Origin: Gemmatimonadota bacterium
Lineage (GTDB): Bacteria > Gemmatimonadota > Gemmatimonadetes > Longimicrobiales > Gaopeijiaceae
Direction: 5' to 3'
DNA: 51,282 nucleotides
NCBI GenBank assembly: GCA_009838975.1
Contig: VXQO01000011.1
Coordinates: 1-51,282 of the forward strand
Shown here one piece after another: positions 43,848 to 51,282 of this stretch. Position 1 is the first letter of the stretch. The number at the start of each line of letters is the position of its first letter. The notes under the pieces were generated by a model. The model was not told the DNA's origin. It saw only the letters and a list, made by a program, of their open reading frames with translations, and ran no database searches. Position numbers and translations under genes: made by a program.

Positions 43848-43991
43848 TTCCCGTAGGCTTGTAGACTGAATCGAGATTCGAGGCGGCTACGCCCGCCGGC
43901 GACGAACGTCGACAAGGTACGTGAAAACGCGCGCCGCTGTCCTGTGCCGACCCTCCGTGTGGCGGCGTGCTCCGAGCGCGCCAATCTTCCG

Positions 43992-44032
43992 ATGTAAGGC
44001 CGACATGACATTTGGTCAATCTGACCTTACAG
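43992..44032. promoter_or_regulatory. Double 20-bp dyad, site 6
   Basis: Dyad A (43992-44011) reads ATGTAA-N8-TGACAT and dyad B (44013-44032) reads TGGTCA-N8-TTACAG, with one base between. Dyad B is the weakest half of the set. It lies 104 bp upstream of the preferred start of the endonuclease/phosphatase gene and inside the longest possible frame of that gene, which argues against a start at 43921. Confidence 0.6.
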
Positions 44033-44136
44033 AATTGCAGGCCATTGACCTGCACGGGCGTCCCGCGCCCCCTGTCCCGCAGGCGACCGCGGCCCCACCC
44101 GGGGATCTCACCGAGCTGCAACGCTGGAGAGCCGCA

Positions 44137-45030
44137 GTGGGGCCGGTGAGGATGGCCACGGTGGTCCGCCGGGACCCCACCCGCACGGCTGGATGGCCGC
44201 TCACGATCGTGGCCTGGAACACGAACGTCGGTGGCGGCGCGGTTCGCACCCTGTGGGACCACCTGACGGCCGGCCGGGACACGGCTGCCGGCCCGACCGT
44301 GCTCCTGTTGCAGGAAGTGTTCGCGACCGGACCGCCGATCCCGGGGGTCACTCCCGGCGCGGCATGGGCCCCGCGCATCGCGGCCGTGCCGCCCGATGAA
44401 GAGCGCACCGACATCGTCACCTTCGCACGCGACACGGGACTGTCGCTGCTCTACGCTCCATCGATGCGGAACGGAGGACCCGGGCCGAGCGCGCTGGACG
44501 GACCCCCCGAAGATCGCGGCAACGCCATTCTCGCGAACGTGCCCCTTTCGGCGCCCCACGCCATCGAGCTCCCCTTCGAACGCCAGCGACGGGTCGCCGT
44601 CGCGGCGGACGTGACCATTGCAGACACGACAATCACCCTCTGTTCCGTCCACCTCGACAACAGGTCGCCATGGAGCCGGGCGTGGCGAACCCTCGGCGCC
44701 GCCCGCCGACGCCAGATGGCCGGGCTTCTCGAGGTGTTCCCGGGGCCCGCCGCCGAACACCATGCCGACATCCTGGGCGGCGACCTCAACACCTGGGTCG
44801 GTGGCCGCCGCGAAAGCGCCTACCGGCTCGCGCGTTCCCGCCTTCCCCTTCCCGTGCGACCGGATCGCCGACCGACGCACCACCTGGAGGTCGGTGGCTG
44901 GCTGCGTCATTCCGACCACCTGATGTTCCGACTCCCCTCCGGGTGGCGTGGCGCCTATCATCGCGTGGACGCTACCTTCGGATCGGACCACTACCCGCTG
45001 GTCGGAACCGTGGAGCCCCGCTCGCCGTAG
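44137..45030 (+). CDS. Endonuclease/exonuclease/phosphatase-family protein
   Basis: About 297 aa. The EEP fold motifs are in order: TIVAWNTNVGGG (Asn), LLLQEVF (metal Glu), LCSVHLDN (His), ILGGDLNTW (Asp/Asn pair) and the closing ATFGSDHYPLVG (Asp-His). The substrate may be DNA, a phosphoinositide-like lipid or another phosphodiester. Start: the frame is open from 43921 but that part covers double dyad site 6. GTG 44137 has GGAG 7 nt upstream; ATG 44152 is the alternative. No signal peptide is obvious with either start. Confidence 0.82.
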   Translation: MGPVRMATVVRRDPTRTAGWPLTIVAWNTNVGGGAVRTLWDHLTAGRDTAAGPTVLLLQEVFATGPPIPGVTPGAAWAPRIAAVPPDEERTDIVTFARDTGLSLLYAPSMRNGGPGPSALDGPPEDRGNAILANVPLSAPHAIELPFERQRRVAVAADVTIADTTITLCSVHLDNRSPWSRAWRTLGAARRRQMAGLLEVFPGPAAEHHADILGGDLNTWVGGRRESAYRLARSRLPLPVRPDRRPTHHLEVGGWLRHSDHLMFRLPSGWRGAYHRVDATFGSDHYPLVGTVEPRSP

Positions 45031-45152
45031 AAGCACAAAGTCGTAGAGCTACGGAGCTCCGGATCGGCTCGGTGCCGATGCCGATGGCACCCCCGCCAGT
45101 GCGGCGCCCCCATATGCGCACGCCGCGTCCCCCATACGCAGGAGCCCTGCCC

Positions 45153-48023
45153 ATGTCCCGTTTCGCCCGCTGCTCGACTCTGCCCGCTCTTGCCCAGCTC
45201 GCGGGAGCCGTCGCACTCGCCTCGCTGGCCGCCGCCTGTAGCCCGGGGTCGGACGCCGGTACACCCGGGGATACGTTCTCGATACCCTTCGAGCGGTACG
45301 AGCTCGCCAACGGGCTCGAGGTGGTGCTGCACGTGGACCGGTCGGACCCGCTGGCGGCGGTCGCCATGACCTTCCATGTCGGTTCGGCCCGCGAGGTTGC
45401 GGGGCGCACGGGATTCGCCCACCTGTTCGAGCACCTCTTCTTTCTGGACTCGGAGAACCTGGGGGCGGGGGGTCTCGATCGCCTCATGACCCGCATCGGA
45501 AGCTCGACGAACGGGTCGACCAGCCGCGACGACACCAACTACTTCGAGGTCGTGCCCATCGACGGCCTGGAGAAGGCGCTGTGGGCCGAAGCGGACAAGC
45601 TGGGATTCTTCATCAACACGGTGACCGAATCCGTGGTGGCGAAGGAGAAGCAGGTGGTCAAGAACGAGAAGCGGCAGGGCGTGGACAACCAGCCCTACGG
45701 TCACACCAACTTCGTCATCGACCGCGCGCTGTACCCCGAAGGCCACCCGTACCGCTGGCAGGTGATCGGCTCGCTCCAGGATCTGGACGCGGCGACGCTG
45801 GCCGACGCCAGGGAGTTCCACGCGCGCTGGTACGGGCCCAACAACGCGACGCTGACGGTGGCCGGTGACATCGACATCGAGCGGACGAAGGAGTGGATCG
45901 AGAAGTACTTCGGCGAAATCCCGCCGCGGGAGCTCCCGACGGTGAGCGAGCCACCCACCGTGGAGCTGGCCGAGACTCGCCTCCTGTTTCATGAGGACAA
46001 CTTTGCCCGCCTGCCGCGCCTGACCATGTCCTGGCCGGCCGTCCCCCTCTACCACCCCGACAGTTATGCGCTCGACGTCCTGGCCGCGCTGCTCACCGAC
46101 GGCAGGTCGACCCCGTTCTACAAGGTCCTGGTGGAGGAGCGGCGGGTCGCGCCCGCGGCGTCGGCGTTCAACAGCGCGCAGGAGCTGGCGGGCCGTTTCA
46201 CGCTGCAGGTAGGGGCTTTTGCCGGAACCGACCTCGACAGCGTGCAAGCGGCCGTGGAGGCGGCATTCGGGCGGTTCGAGGATGAAGGAATCCCGGAGGC
46301 GGAGCTGCGCAGGGTGAAAGCCGGTACCGAAACAGCGTTCTACAGGGGCCTGTCGAGTGCGTTGGGCAAGGCCTTCCAGTTGACGCAGTACGCCATCTTC
46401 GCGGATGACCCCGGATTCGCCGCCGAGGACCTCCGACGCACCCTGGCCGTGACCGCGGACGATGTGCTCAGGGTGTACGAGACCTACGTGGCCGGCAGAC
46501 CGTACGTCGCGACCAGCTTCGTGCCGCTGGGCGAGGCGGAGCTGGCGCTGGCCGGCTCGGAGCGCGCGGAGGTCGTCGAGGAACCGATAGTGCAGGGGGC
46601 CGAGGCCGCCTTCACCGTCACACGCGGCGAGGAGCGCACTCCGCAGGGCTCCTTCGACCGGTCCGTCGAACCGCCCTTCGGGCCGTCGCCGAGCTTGCGT
46701 GTGCCGGAGGTGTGGAGCGAGACGCTCGCCAACGGCCTCGCGGCATTCGGCATCGAGGACCGCGAGACCCCGATCGTGCAGTTCGAGCTGCGCTTTCGCG
46801 GCGGCCTCCTGCTCGAGGACCCCTACCGGACCGGCGTGGCCAACCTGCTGGCGGAGACGATGCTCGAAGGCACGGCCAATCGCACACCCGAGGAGCTGGA
46901 GCAGGCGATCGACCTCCTCGGCGCGTCGCTCAACGTCTTTGCGGGCACGCAGAGCTTCGCCATTTCGGGTAGCGTGCTGGCTCGGAACTACGCCGCAACG
47001 ATGGCTCTTGTCGAGGAGATCCTCCTGGAGCCGCGCTTCGACGCGGAGCGCTTCGAGCTCGCCAGGCAACGGGTCGGAAGCGCGATCCGGCGGCAGGCCG
47101 CAAGCCCCGGCGCGGTGGCGGCGGGGGCCTTCAACCGGCTCGTCTACGGCGACCACATTCTGGCCGAGAACACCCTGGGCACGATCGAGACGCTGGAGTC
47201 GATCACGCTCGACGAGCTTCGGGAACACCACCGGACGGCCCTGACTCCGGCGGCAAGCGCCTTCCACGTCGCCGGTGCGGTTTCGGCCGACGAGGCGACA
47301 GGGCCCCTGGCCGGTCTCGCCGCTCGCTGGACCGGAGGCGATGAGCCCGATTATCCGGCCCCGCCGGTGTGGTCGCCGGAGCGTGCCGGAGTGTATTTCA
47401 TCGACGTTCCGGGCGCGGTGCAGTCCGTGCTCGCGATCGGGCGACTCGCACTTGCACAGACCGACGACGGCTTCTATCCGGCCACCGTAATGAACTTCCG
47501 GCTGGGGGGTGGCGGGTTCGCATCGGAGCTGACGCTGGAGCTCAGGGAGGGCAAGGGGTACACGTACGGGATCGGGTCCGGCTTCCAGGGGACCGATCTC
47601 CCCGGCCCGTTCGCGATCCGCTCATCCGTGCGTTCCAACGTGACGTTCGAATCGCTCGATCTCATCAAGGAGATCGTGGAGCGCCACGGCCCCGCCTTCG
47701 ACGAGGCGGATCTGGAGGCCACGCAGGGGTTCCTGCTGCGCGCCAACGCCCGCGCCTTCGAGACGCTTGGCGCCAAGCTCGGCGTGGTCCGTGCCGTGAG
47801 CGTGTACGGATTCGCGCCGGACTACATCCTGGAGCGCGAGCGCATCGTACGCGAAATGACGATCGATCGCTTGCGCGAACTGGCCGCGCGCCACCTGGAC
47901 ACGCAAGGCATGATCTGGCTCGTGGTGGGCGATGCGGCGACCCAGCGCGACCGCCTGGCGGCTTTGGGCCTTGGCGAAGCGGTCATGCTGGACCGCACCG
48001 GGAGGCCGTTGGCGTCGCCGTAA
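45153..48023 (+). CDS. Fused double-domain M16 zinc peptidase, lipoprotein
   Basis: A 956-aa protein with lipobox AAAC (Cys29). The first M16 unit (about 40-480) is catalytic: HLFEH gives H90, E93 and H94, and the distal Glu is probably E172 in KQVVKNEKRQ. The second unit (about 510-950) repeats the fold without HxxEH and keeps the R/Y-type substrate strand (ELREGKGYTYGIGSGFQG). This is the one-chain equivalent of the two-gene pair at 9141-12310. It is probably a periplasmic or outer-membrane-anchored endopeptidase. ATG 45153 has AGGAG 8 nt upstream; upstream sequence in the same frame is antisense-type and rejected. Confidence 0.93.
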   Translation: MSRFARCSTLPALAQLAGAVALASLAAACSPGSDAGTPGDTFSIPFERYELANGLEVVLHVDRSDPLAAVAMTFHVGSAREVAGRTGFAHLFEHLFFLDSENLGAGGLDRLMTRIGSSTNGSTSRDDTNYFEVVPIDGLEKALWAEADKLGFFINTVTESVVAKEKQVVKNEKRQGVDNQPYGHTNFVIDRALYPEGHPYRWQVIGSLQDLDAATLADAREFHARWYGPNNATLTVAGDIDIERTKEWIEKYFGEIPPRELPTVSEPPTVELAETRLLFHEDNFARLPRLTMSWPAVPLYHPDSYALDVLAALLTDGRSTPFYKVLVEERRVAPAASAFNSAQELAGRFTLQVGAFAGTDLDSVQAAVEAAFGRFEDEGIPEAELRRVKAGTETAFYRGLSSALGKAFQLTQYAIFADDPGFAAEDLRRTLAVTADDVLRVYETYVAGRPYVATSFVPLGEAELALAGSERAEVVEEPIVQGAEAAFTVTRGEERTPQGSFDRSVEPPFGPSPSLRVPEVWSETLANGLAAFGIEDRETPIVQFELRFRGGLLLEDPYRTGVANLLAETMLEGTANRTPEELEQAIDLLGASLNVFAGTQSFAISGSVLARNYAATMALVEEILLEPRFDAERFELARQRVGSAIRRQAASPGAVAAGAFNRLVYGDHILAENTLGTIETLESITLDELREHHRTALTPAASAFHVAGAVSADEATGPLAGLAARWTGGDEPDYPAPPVWSPERAGVYFIDVPGAVQSVLAIGRLALAQTDDGFYPATVMNFRLGGGGFASELTLELREGKGYTYGIGSGFQGTDLPGPFAIRSSVRSNVTFESLDLIKEIVERHGPAFDEADLEATQGFLLRANARAFETLGAKLGVVRAVSVYGFAPDYILERERIVREMTIDRLRELAARHLDTQGMIWLVVGDAATQRDRLAALGLGEAVMLDRTGRPLASP

Positions 48024-48050
48024 CAGCAGGCATGGCCCCGGTGCTCGGCC

Positions 48051-49403
48051 TCATGTCACAGTGGCCCAGTAGCCACCCCGTTCACGATCGAAGACGAGCG
48101 CGCGGCCGAGCGGTTCGGTGGCAACGCGTCCGTCGGCGAAGACGGTGCGGCCGCCCAGGAACGTCCTCACGGGCCAGCCCTGGAGTCGCGTTCCGTGCCA
48201 GGGGCTCCAGCCGCACCTGGCAAGCTGACGCTCGTTTCTCACCTCTCGCTCCTCTGCCATGTCCACAAGCACGAGATCCGCGTCGTAGCCCGGCTCGATA
48301 CGGCCCTTGCCGACTATGTCCCAGATGCGGGCGGGCCCGTCGCTCATCCACTTGGCGAGGTCCTGCAGGGTGCAGCGGCCGCGGTTCACCTCGTTGAGCA
48401 TGAGCGGAAGAAGGACCTCGACGGCCGGGATGCCGGAGGGCGATTCGGGATAGGGCGCGCGCTTCTCCTCAAGCGTATGGGGGGCGTGGTCGGTGGCGAG
48501 GATCTGGATGGCGCCGGCCTTCAGCCCCCGCCAGAGAGCGGCGCGGTCGTCGGCGGTCTTTAGCGACGGGTTCATCTGCGCGAGTGTGCCAAGGCGGTCG
48601 TAGTCCGAGATGTCGAAAAACAGGTGATGCGGACATGCCTCGGCAGTGACGGGGTCGCCTTGTTCCGCCAGGATCGCCACCTCCTCGGCGGTGGACACGT
48701 GGAGGACGTGCAAGCGGTGGCGGTGGCGTCGCGCGAGGTCGATGGCACGGAGCGTGGCGGTGACAGCGGCCCTGTGATCGCGGATGCGCGAGTGGTCGTG
48801 GACGGAGAGCGGGCCGTTGAGGCGCTCCCGGTTGGAGCGCACGGTGGACTCGTCCTCGCAGTGCGCCGTGATCGGAAGGGTGGTCTCGGCGAAGATCGCC
48901 TCAAGGCACTCCTGGTCGTCGACCAGCATGTTTCCGGTGCTCGAACCGATGAAGATCTTGATCCCCGGTGTGGAGACGCCGGGGGTGTGCCCGGCCCGGC
49001 AGAGCTCGTCAAGGTTGTCGGTCGTGGCACCCATGTAGAAGCCGTAGTTGACCACGCAGCGGCGCTCGGCCAGGGCGAGCTTGTCGGCGAGCGCCTCGAC
49101 GGTGACCGTCTGCGGCACGGTATTGGGCATCTCCAGGAACGACGTGATGCCGCCGGCCGCGCAGGCACGACTGCCCGTGCGCAGATCCTCCTTGTGCGTG
49201 AGGCCGGGGTCGCGAAAGTGAACCTGGTCGTCGATCACACCGGGCAGGAGGTGTAGCCCGGCCGCCTCCACGACCTCGTCGGCGCGCGTTTGCGGGGGCG
49301 CGTCCACCCCCAGAATCTGCCCATCCTCGACGAGAACCGAGGTGCGCGCGGTCTCTTCCGGCATGACCACGCTGGCATCGCGAATCAGGATGCGGTGCGG
49401 CAT
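48051..49403 (-). CDS. pyrC: Dihydroorotase (class I)
   Basis: A 450-aa amidohydrolase forming dihydroorotate from carbamoyl-aspartate in pyrimidine synthesis. Motifs are [30 protein letters not shown], the carboxylated Lys in [12 protein letters not shown], His in ITAHCEDES and LHVLHVST, and the Asp in [12 protein letters not shown]. The first ligand of the usual H-x-H pair is Gln (DQVH). I believe DQVH also occurs in some Bacteroidota-type enzymes but cannot check that here. It could instead be a related cyclic amidohydrolase, though the rest fits PyrC. No other pyrimidine gene is in the window. It converges with the M16 gene, 27 bp apart. Confidence 0.9.
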   Translation of the reverse strand: MPHRILIRDASVVMPEETARTSVLVEDGQILGVDAPPQTRADEVVEAAGLHLLPGVIDDQVHFRDPGLTHKEDLRTGSRACAAGGITSFLEMPNTVPQTVTVEALADKLALAERRCVVNYGFYMGATTDNLDELCRAGHTPGVSTPGIKIFIGSSTGNMLVDDQECLEAIFAETTLPITAHCEDESTVRSNRERLNGPLSVHDHSRIRDHRAAVTATLRAIDLARRHRHRLHVLHVSTAEEVAILAEQGDPVTAEACPHHLFFDISDYDRLGTLAQMNPSLKTADDRAALWRGLKAGAIQILATDHAPHTLEEKRAPYPESPSGIPAVEVLLPLMLNEVNRGRCTLQDLAKWMSDGPARIWDIVGKGRIEPGYDADLVLVDMAEEREVRNERQLARCGWSPWHGTRLQGWPVRTFLGGRTVFADGRVATEPLGRALVFDRERGGYWATVT

Positions 49404-49437
49404 GACTCCGACCTGCCGGCCCCCGTCAGAACCGGAC

Positions 49438-50028
49438 CTAGGTGAAGTACGGGTTGTCCCCGCTCGCGTGGTCCGTCACGTCGTGAATCGCCGTCACCTC
49501 CGGCACCGACTGCGACACCATGCGCTCGACCCCCTGGCGCAGCGTCATCCGCGACATCGCGCATCCCTGGCACCCGCCCGCCATCTCGATGAAGATCTCG
49601 GTGCCCTGCACATCGACCAGGTTGATCACGCCCCCGTGCGCCGCGATCGCCGGGTTGATCTCGGCGTCCAGCACCTGAGTGACCCGCTCCGCCAGTTCGC
49701 CGCCGGCGCCGGCCTCGTCCATCGCATCCTTCACCGCATCCGGGTCCGGAGTGATCTGAAAACCGCTCTCCTGGATCGTCTCGACGAAGTCCACCCTGGC
49801 CCCGTCCAGCCGCTTCACGCTCGCTTCGTCGACCAGCACCGTGAACGCCCCCGCATCGACCTCGACATCGGACGCGCTGCGCGCCTCCGCCTCGACCAGC
49901 GTAAGCTCGTAGTTGGGCGCGAACGGACTTCCTTCCACCGCGATCCTGAGCGCCTGGAGCCCGTCCTCATCCACGTCCATGAACGACGTGACCATGTCCC
50001 GGGCCTTATCCGTAAACGTCAGCTTCAT
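49438..50028 (-). CDS. nfuA: NfuA-like iron-sulfur carrier protein
   Basis: A 196-aa protein. Residues 1-95 form a degenerate A-type (IscA-like) domain without its three cysteines. Residues about 108-185 form a NifU C-terminal domain with the cluster-binding C-x-x-C in [12 protein letters not shown] (C153, C156). It delivers 4Fe-4S clusters to target enzymes in the cytoplasm. This two-domain architecture, with the cysteine-less first domain, is that of NfuA. It lies 34 bp upstream of pyrC in the same direction and may be co-transcribed with it. Confidence 0.9.
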   Translation of the reverse strand: MKLTFTDKARDMVTSFMDVDEDGLQALRIAVEGSPFAPNYELTLVEAEARSASDVEVDAGAFTVLVDEASVKRLDGARVDFVETIQESGFQITPDPDAVKDAMDEAGAGGELAERVTQVLDAEINPAIAAHGGVINLVDVQGTEIFIEMAGGCQGCAMSRMTLRQGVERMVSQSVPEVTAIHDVTDHASGDNPYFT

Positions 50029-50079
50029 TTGCTACCTCACTGTGGTGTTGTGGCTTCTGAAATCTAAGCCCGACGCTGG

Positions 50080-51282
50080 CTAATCGAGCAACCCCGCCAG
50101 CGCCGATGCTCCCTCCATTCCCACGTCGGAGCGTGCGAGTTCCTGGCGTTGCGCCCGGGAGAGCCATGTCACCTGGCTGCCCTTCGCAGTTCGCGTGACG
50201 GCGAGCACGTCGTCGATCTGTTCCGCCACGGCCGCGACATGCGAGATCACTCCCACCATCCGACCCGTCCCTGCGACCAGCGAAAGCGCCTCAATCGCGG
50301 AGTCGAGGTTGCTGCGGTCCAGCGACCCGAAACCCTCGTCCAGGAAGAGCGATTCCAGGCGGCCGCCGCTCCGGGCCATCATCTCCACCATCCCGAGCGC
50401 GAGTGCCAGCGATCCGATGAACTGTTCCCCGCCGGAGAGGCTGGCAGGGGAACGCGCCTGGCCGGAATCGTTGTCGACGACCAGCCACTGCTGGTCCTCC
50501 AGGTCGCCCGGATCAGCAAAGCTGTAACGGTTCCCGGTCATCTCCCCCAGCATCCTGGACGCGTAGACCAGCAGGTCGCGAGACCGCCGCAGCGTGAGCC
50601 ACTTGAGGAACGCGCCCCGCTTGAGGGTGGCGTCGAGATCGCCAAGGGCGAGTTCGAGTGCGGCGACCTCGTCGGCGGTCTGCCGGAGCTTCAGCAAGTC
50701 GTCGAGGATGGCGGCGAACCCGTCACTGGCCCGCGTCGCGTCCCGGGCGGTGTAGCGCGCCTCGTCGGCTGCCCTGCCTGTGGATCGCACCAGCGCCTCG
50801 AGGTCGGTGGGGTCGGCGGGAGGGTCCAACTGCGCGGCGACCTGCCGGGCTTCGTGGCGCGCCTCGTCGGCGGCAGCGAGAGCGCGGTGGCGAAGGTCGG
50901 TCGCTTGCGTGAGCACCTGTTCCATCGCTTCGCGCAGCCGACTGAGTCCCTCCCGGAGCGCCGTCGCGTCCACCGGGTAGTGAATGGCCCCGGGGACTGC
51001 GATGTCGACAGCCAATTCCCGAACGGCGTCCGCGAGAGCGGTCCGGTGGTCCGCGAGCGCCCGCACCAGGGTCTGCAGAGGCTCCTCGACTTCGGTCTTT
51101 CGGGTCTGGTCGAGACGCTGCAGCGCGGTCCTTGTCTCCTCGATCCCGGCGCGCAGCCGGTTCCGCTCCCGTTCGCGCAGCTGGAGGATCTTTTCGCGCT
51201 CCCGGGCCGCGTACGAGGCACGATCGACGGGTGTGGCGTCGACGGTCTCCAGCTCCAGGGGGTCGGGGGGAAGGGCGAGTTG
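50080..51282 (-). CDS. sbcC: SbcC/Rad50-type nuclease ATPase subunit, partial (N-terminal part beyond right edge)
   Basis: The frame enters from the right edge and ends at 50080; 400 residues are visible. A coiled-coil region rich in heptad-like Arg/Glu/Leu (REREKILQLRERERNRL, LREAMEQVLTQATDLRHRA) leads into the C-terminal ABC ATPase half: signature SPASLSGGEQFIGSLALALGM, Walker B ESLFLDEGFGSLD with the D-loop, and an H-loop His in GVISHVAAVAEQ. With SbcD it processes DNA ends and hairpins. The Walker A half and the hook lie outside the window. GTG 51066 is internal and not the start. Confidence 0.9.
   Translation of the reverse strand, partial: QLALPPDPLELETVDATPVDRASYAAREREKILQLRERERNRLRAGIEETRTALQRLDQTRKTEVEEPLQTLVRALADHRTALADAVRELAVDIAVPGAIHYPVDATALREGLSRLREAMEQVLTQATDLRHRALAAADEARHEARQVAAQLDPPADPTDLEALVRSTGRAADEARYTARDATRASDGFAAILDDLLKLRQTADEVAALELALGDLDATLKRGAFLKWLTLRRSRDLLVYASRMLGEMTGNRYSFADPGDLEDQQWLVVDNDSGQARSPASLSGGEQFIGSLALALGMVEMMARSGGRLESLFLDEGFGSLDRSNLDSAIEALSLVAGTGRMVGVISHVAAVAEQIDDVLAVTRTAKGSQVTWLSRAQRQELARSDVGMEGASALAGLLD

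Noticed and set aside
1539-44032. Reading the 41-bp sites as XerC/D dif sites, Pho boxes, ArgR boxes or a CRISPR array
   Set aside because: dif has an 11-6-11 layout, Pho boxes are 11-bp direct repeats, and ArgR boxes have a TGAAT core with 2-3 bp spacing. Six dispersed copies with no adjacent spacers exclude CRISPR.
44991-47267. A 758-codon leftward frame antisense to the fused M16 gene
   Set aside because: It mirrors codon bias of the real gene, is Arg/Val/His-rich and shows no domain; the + strand gene has HLFEH and a signal.

Overview
The window is 51 kb of GC-rich chromosomal DNA, most likely from a member of Gemmatimonadota (placement inferred from gene content only). The signs are several secreted six-bladed beta-propeller lipoproteins sharing a G-E-G-P-G-E motif, a PadR regulator paired with a permease-prefix membrane protein, a SusC/SusD pair with CocE/NonD hydrolases, M16 peptidase pairs and a tricorn-like S41 peptidase. 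I see no rRNA, tRNA, CRISPR array or phage module.

Layout. 0-1.8 kb is a rearranged edge: the 5' part of an Ig-like/carboxypeptidase-regulatory gene without a start, a complete tyrosine recombinase, a small protein remnant and a 23-bp tandem repeat. 1.8-7.9 kb holds an FG-GAP/choice-of-anchor-B protein, a methyltransferase, a Tat-exported aldo/keto-reductase-like protein, an orphan HicB antitoxin with its own operator, and a duplicated-domain lipoprotein. 7.9-16.5 kb is an envelope block: four propeller paralogues around an active/inactive M16 peptidase pair. 16.5-21.3 kb holds a TonB receptor, an orphan ABC binding protein and an unknown exported protein.

21.4-36.8 kb is a leftward nutrient-scavenging region. 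One tight operon (serine hydrolase, SDR, M19 dipeptidase, CocE hydrolase) is followed by SusC, SusD, a second CocE hydrolase and a tricorn-like peptidase. 36.9-40.9 kb is a TRAP transporter whose binding protein is separated from, and opposite in orientation to, its two permease genes. A decayed DUF4143 ATPase gene lies between them. 41-51 kb returns to general functions: PadR and its membrane partner, phosphoglycerate mutase, an endonuclease/exonuclease/phosphatase protein, a fused double-domain M16 peptidase, dihydroorotase, an NfuA-like Fe-S carrier and the C-terminal part of SbcC.

The most striking non-coding signal is a 41-bp element made of two 20-bp dyads (consensus ATGTMA-N8-TKACAT) separated by exactly one base. 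It occurs six times, at 1539, 4270, 16528, 20200, 38960 and 43992. Four copies lie about 70-105 bp upstream of probable starts of exported or putatively exported proteins, and two lie next to gene debris. It looks like the paired operator of an unidentified regulator. In several places it also shows that the longest reading frame starts too far upstream.
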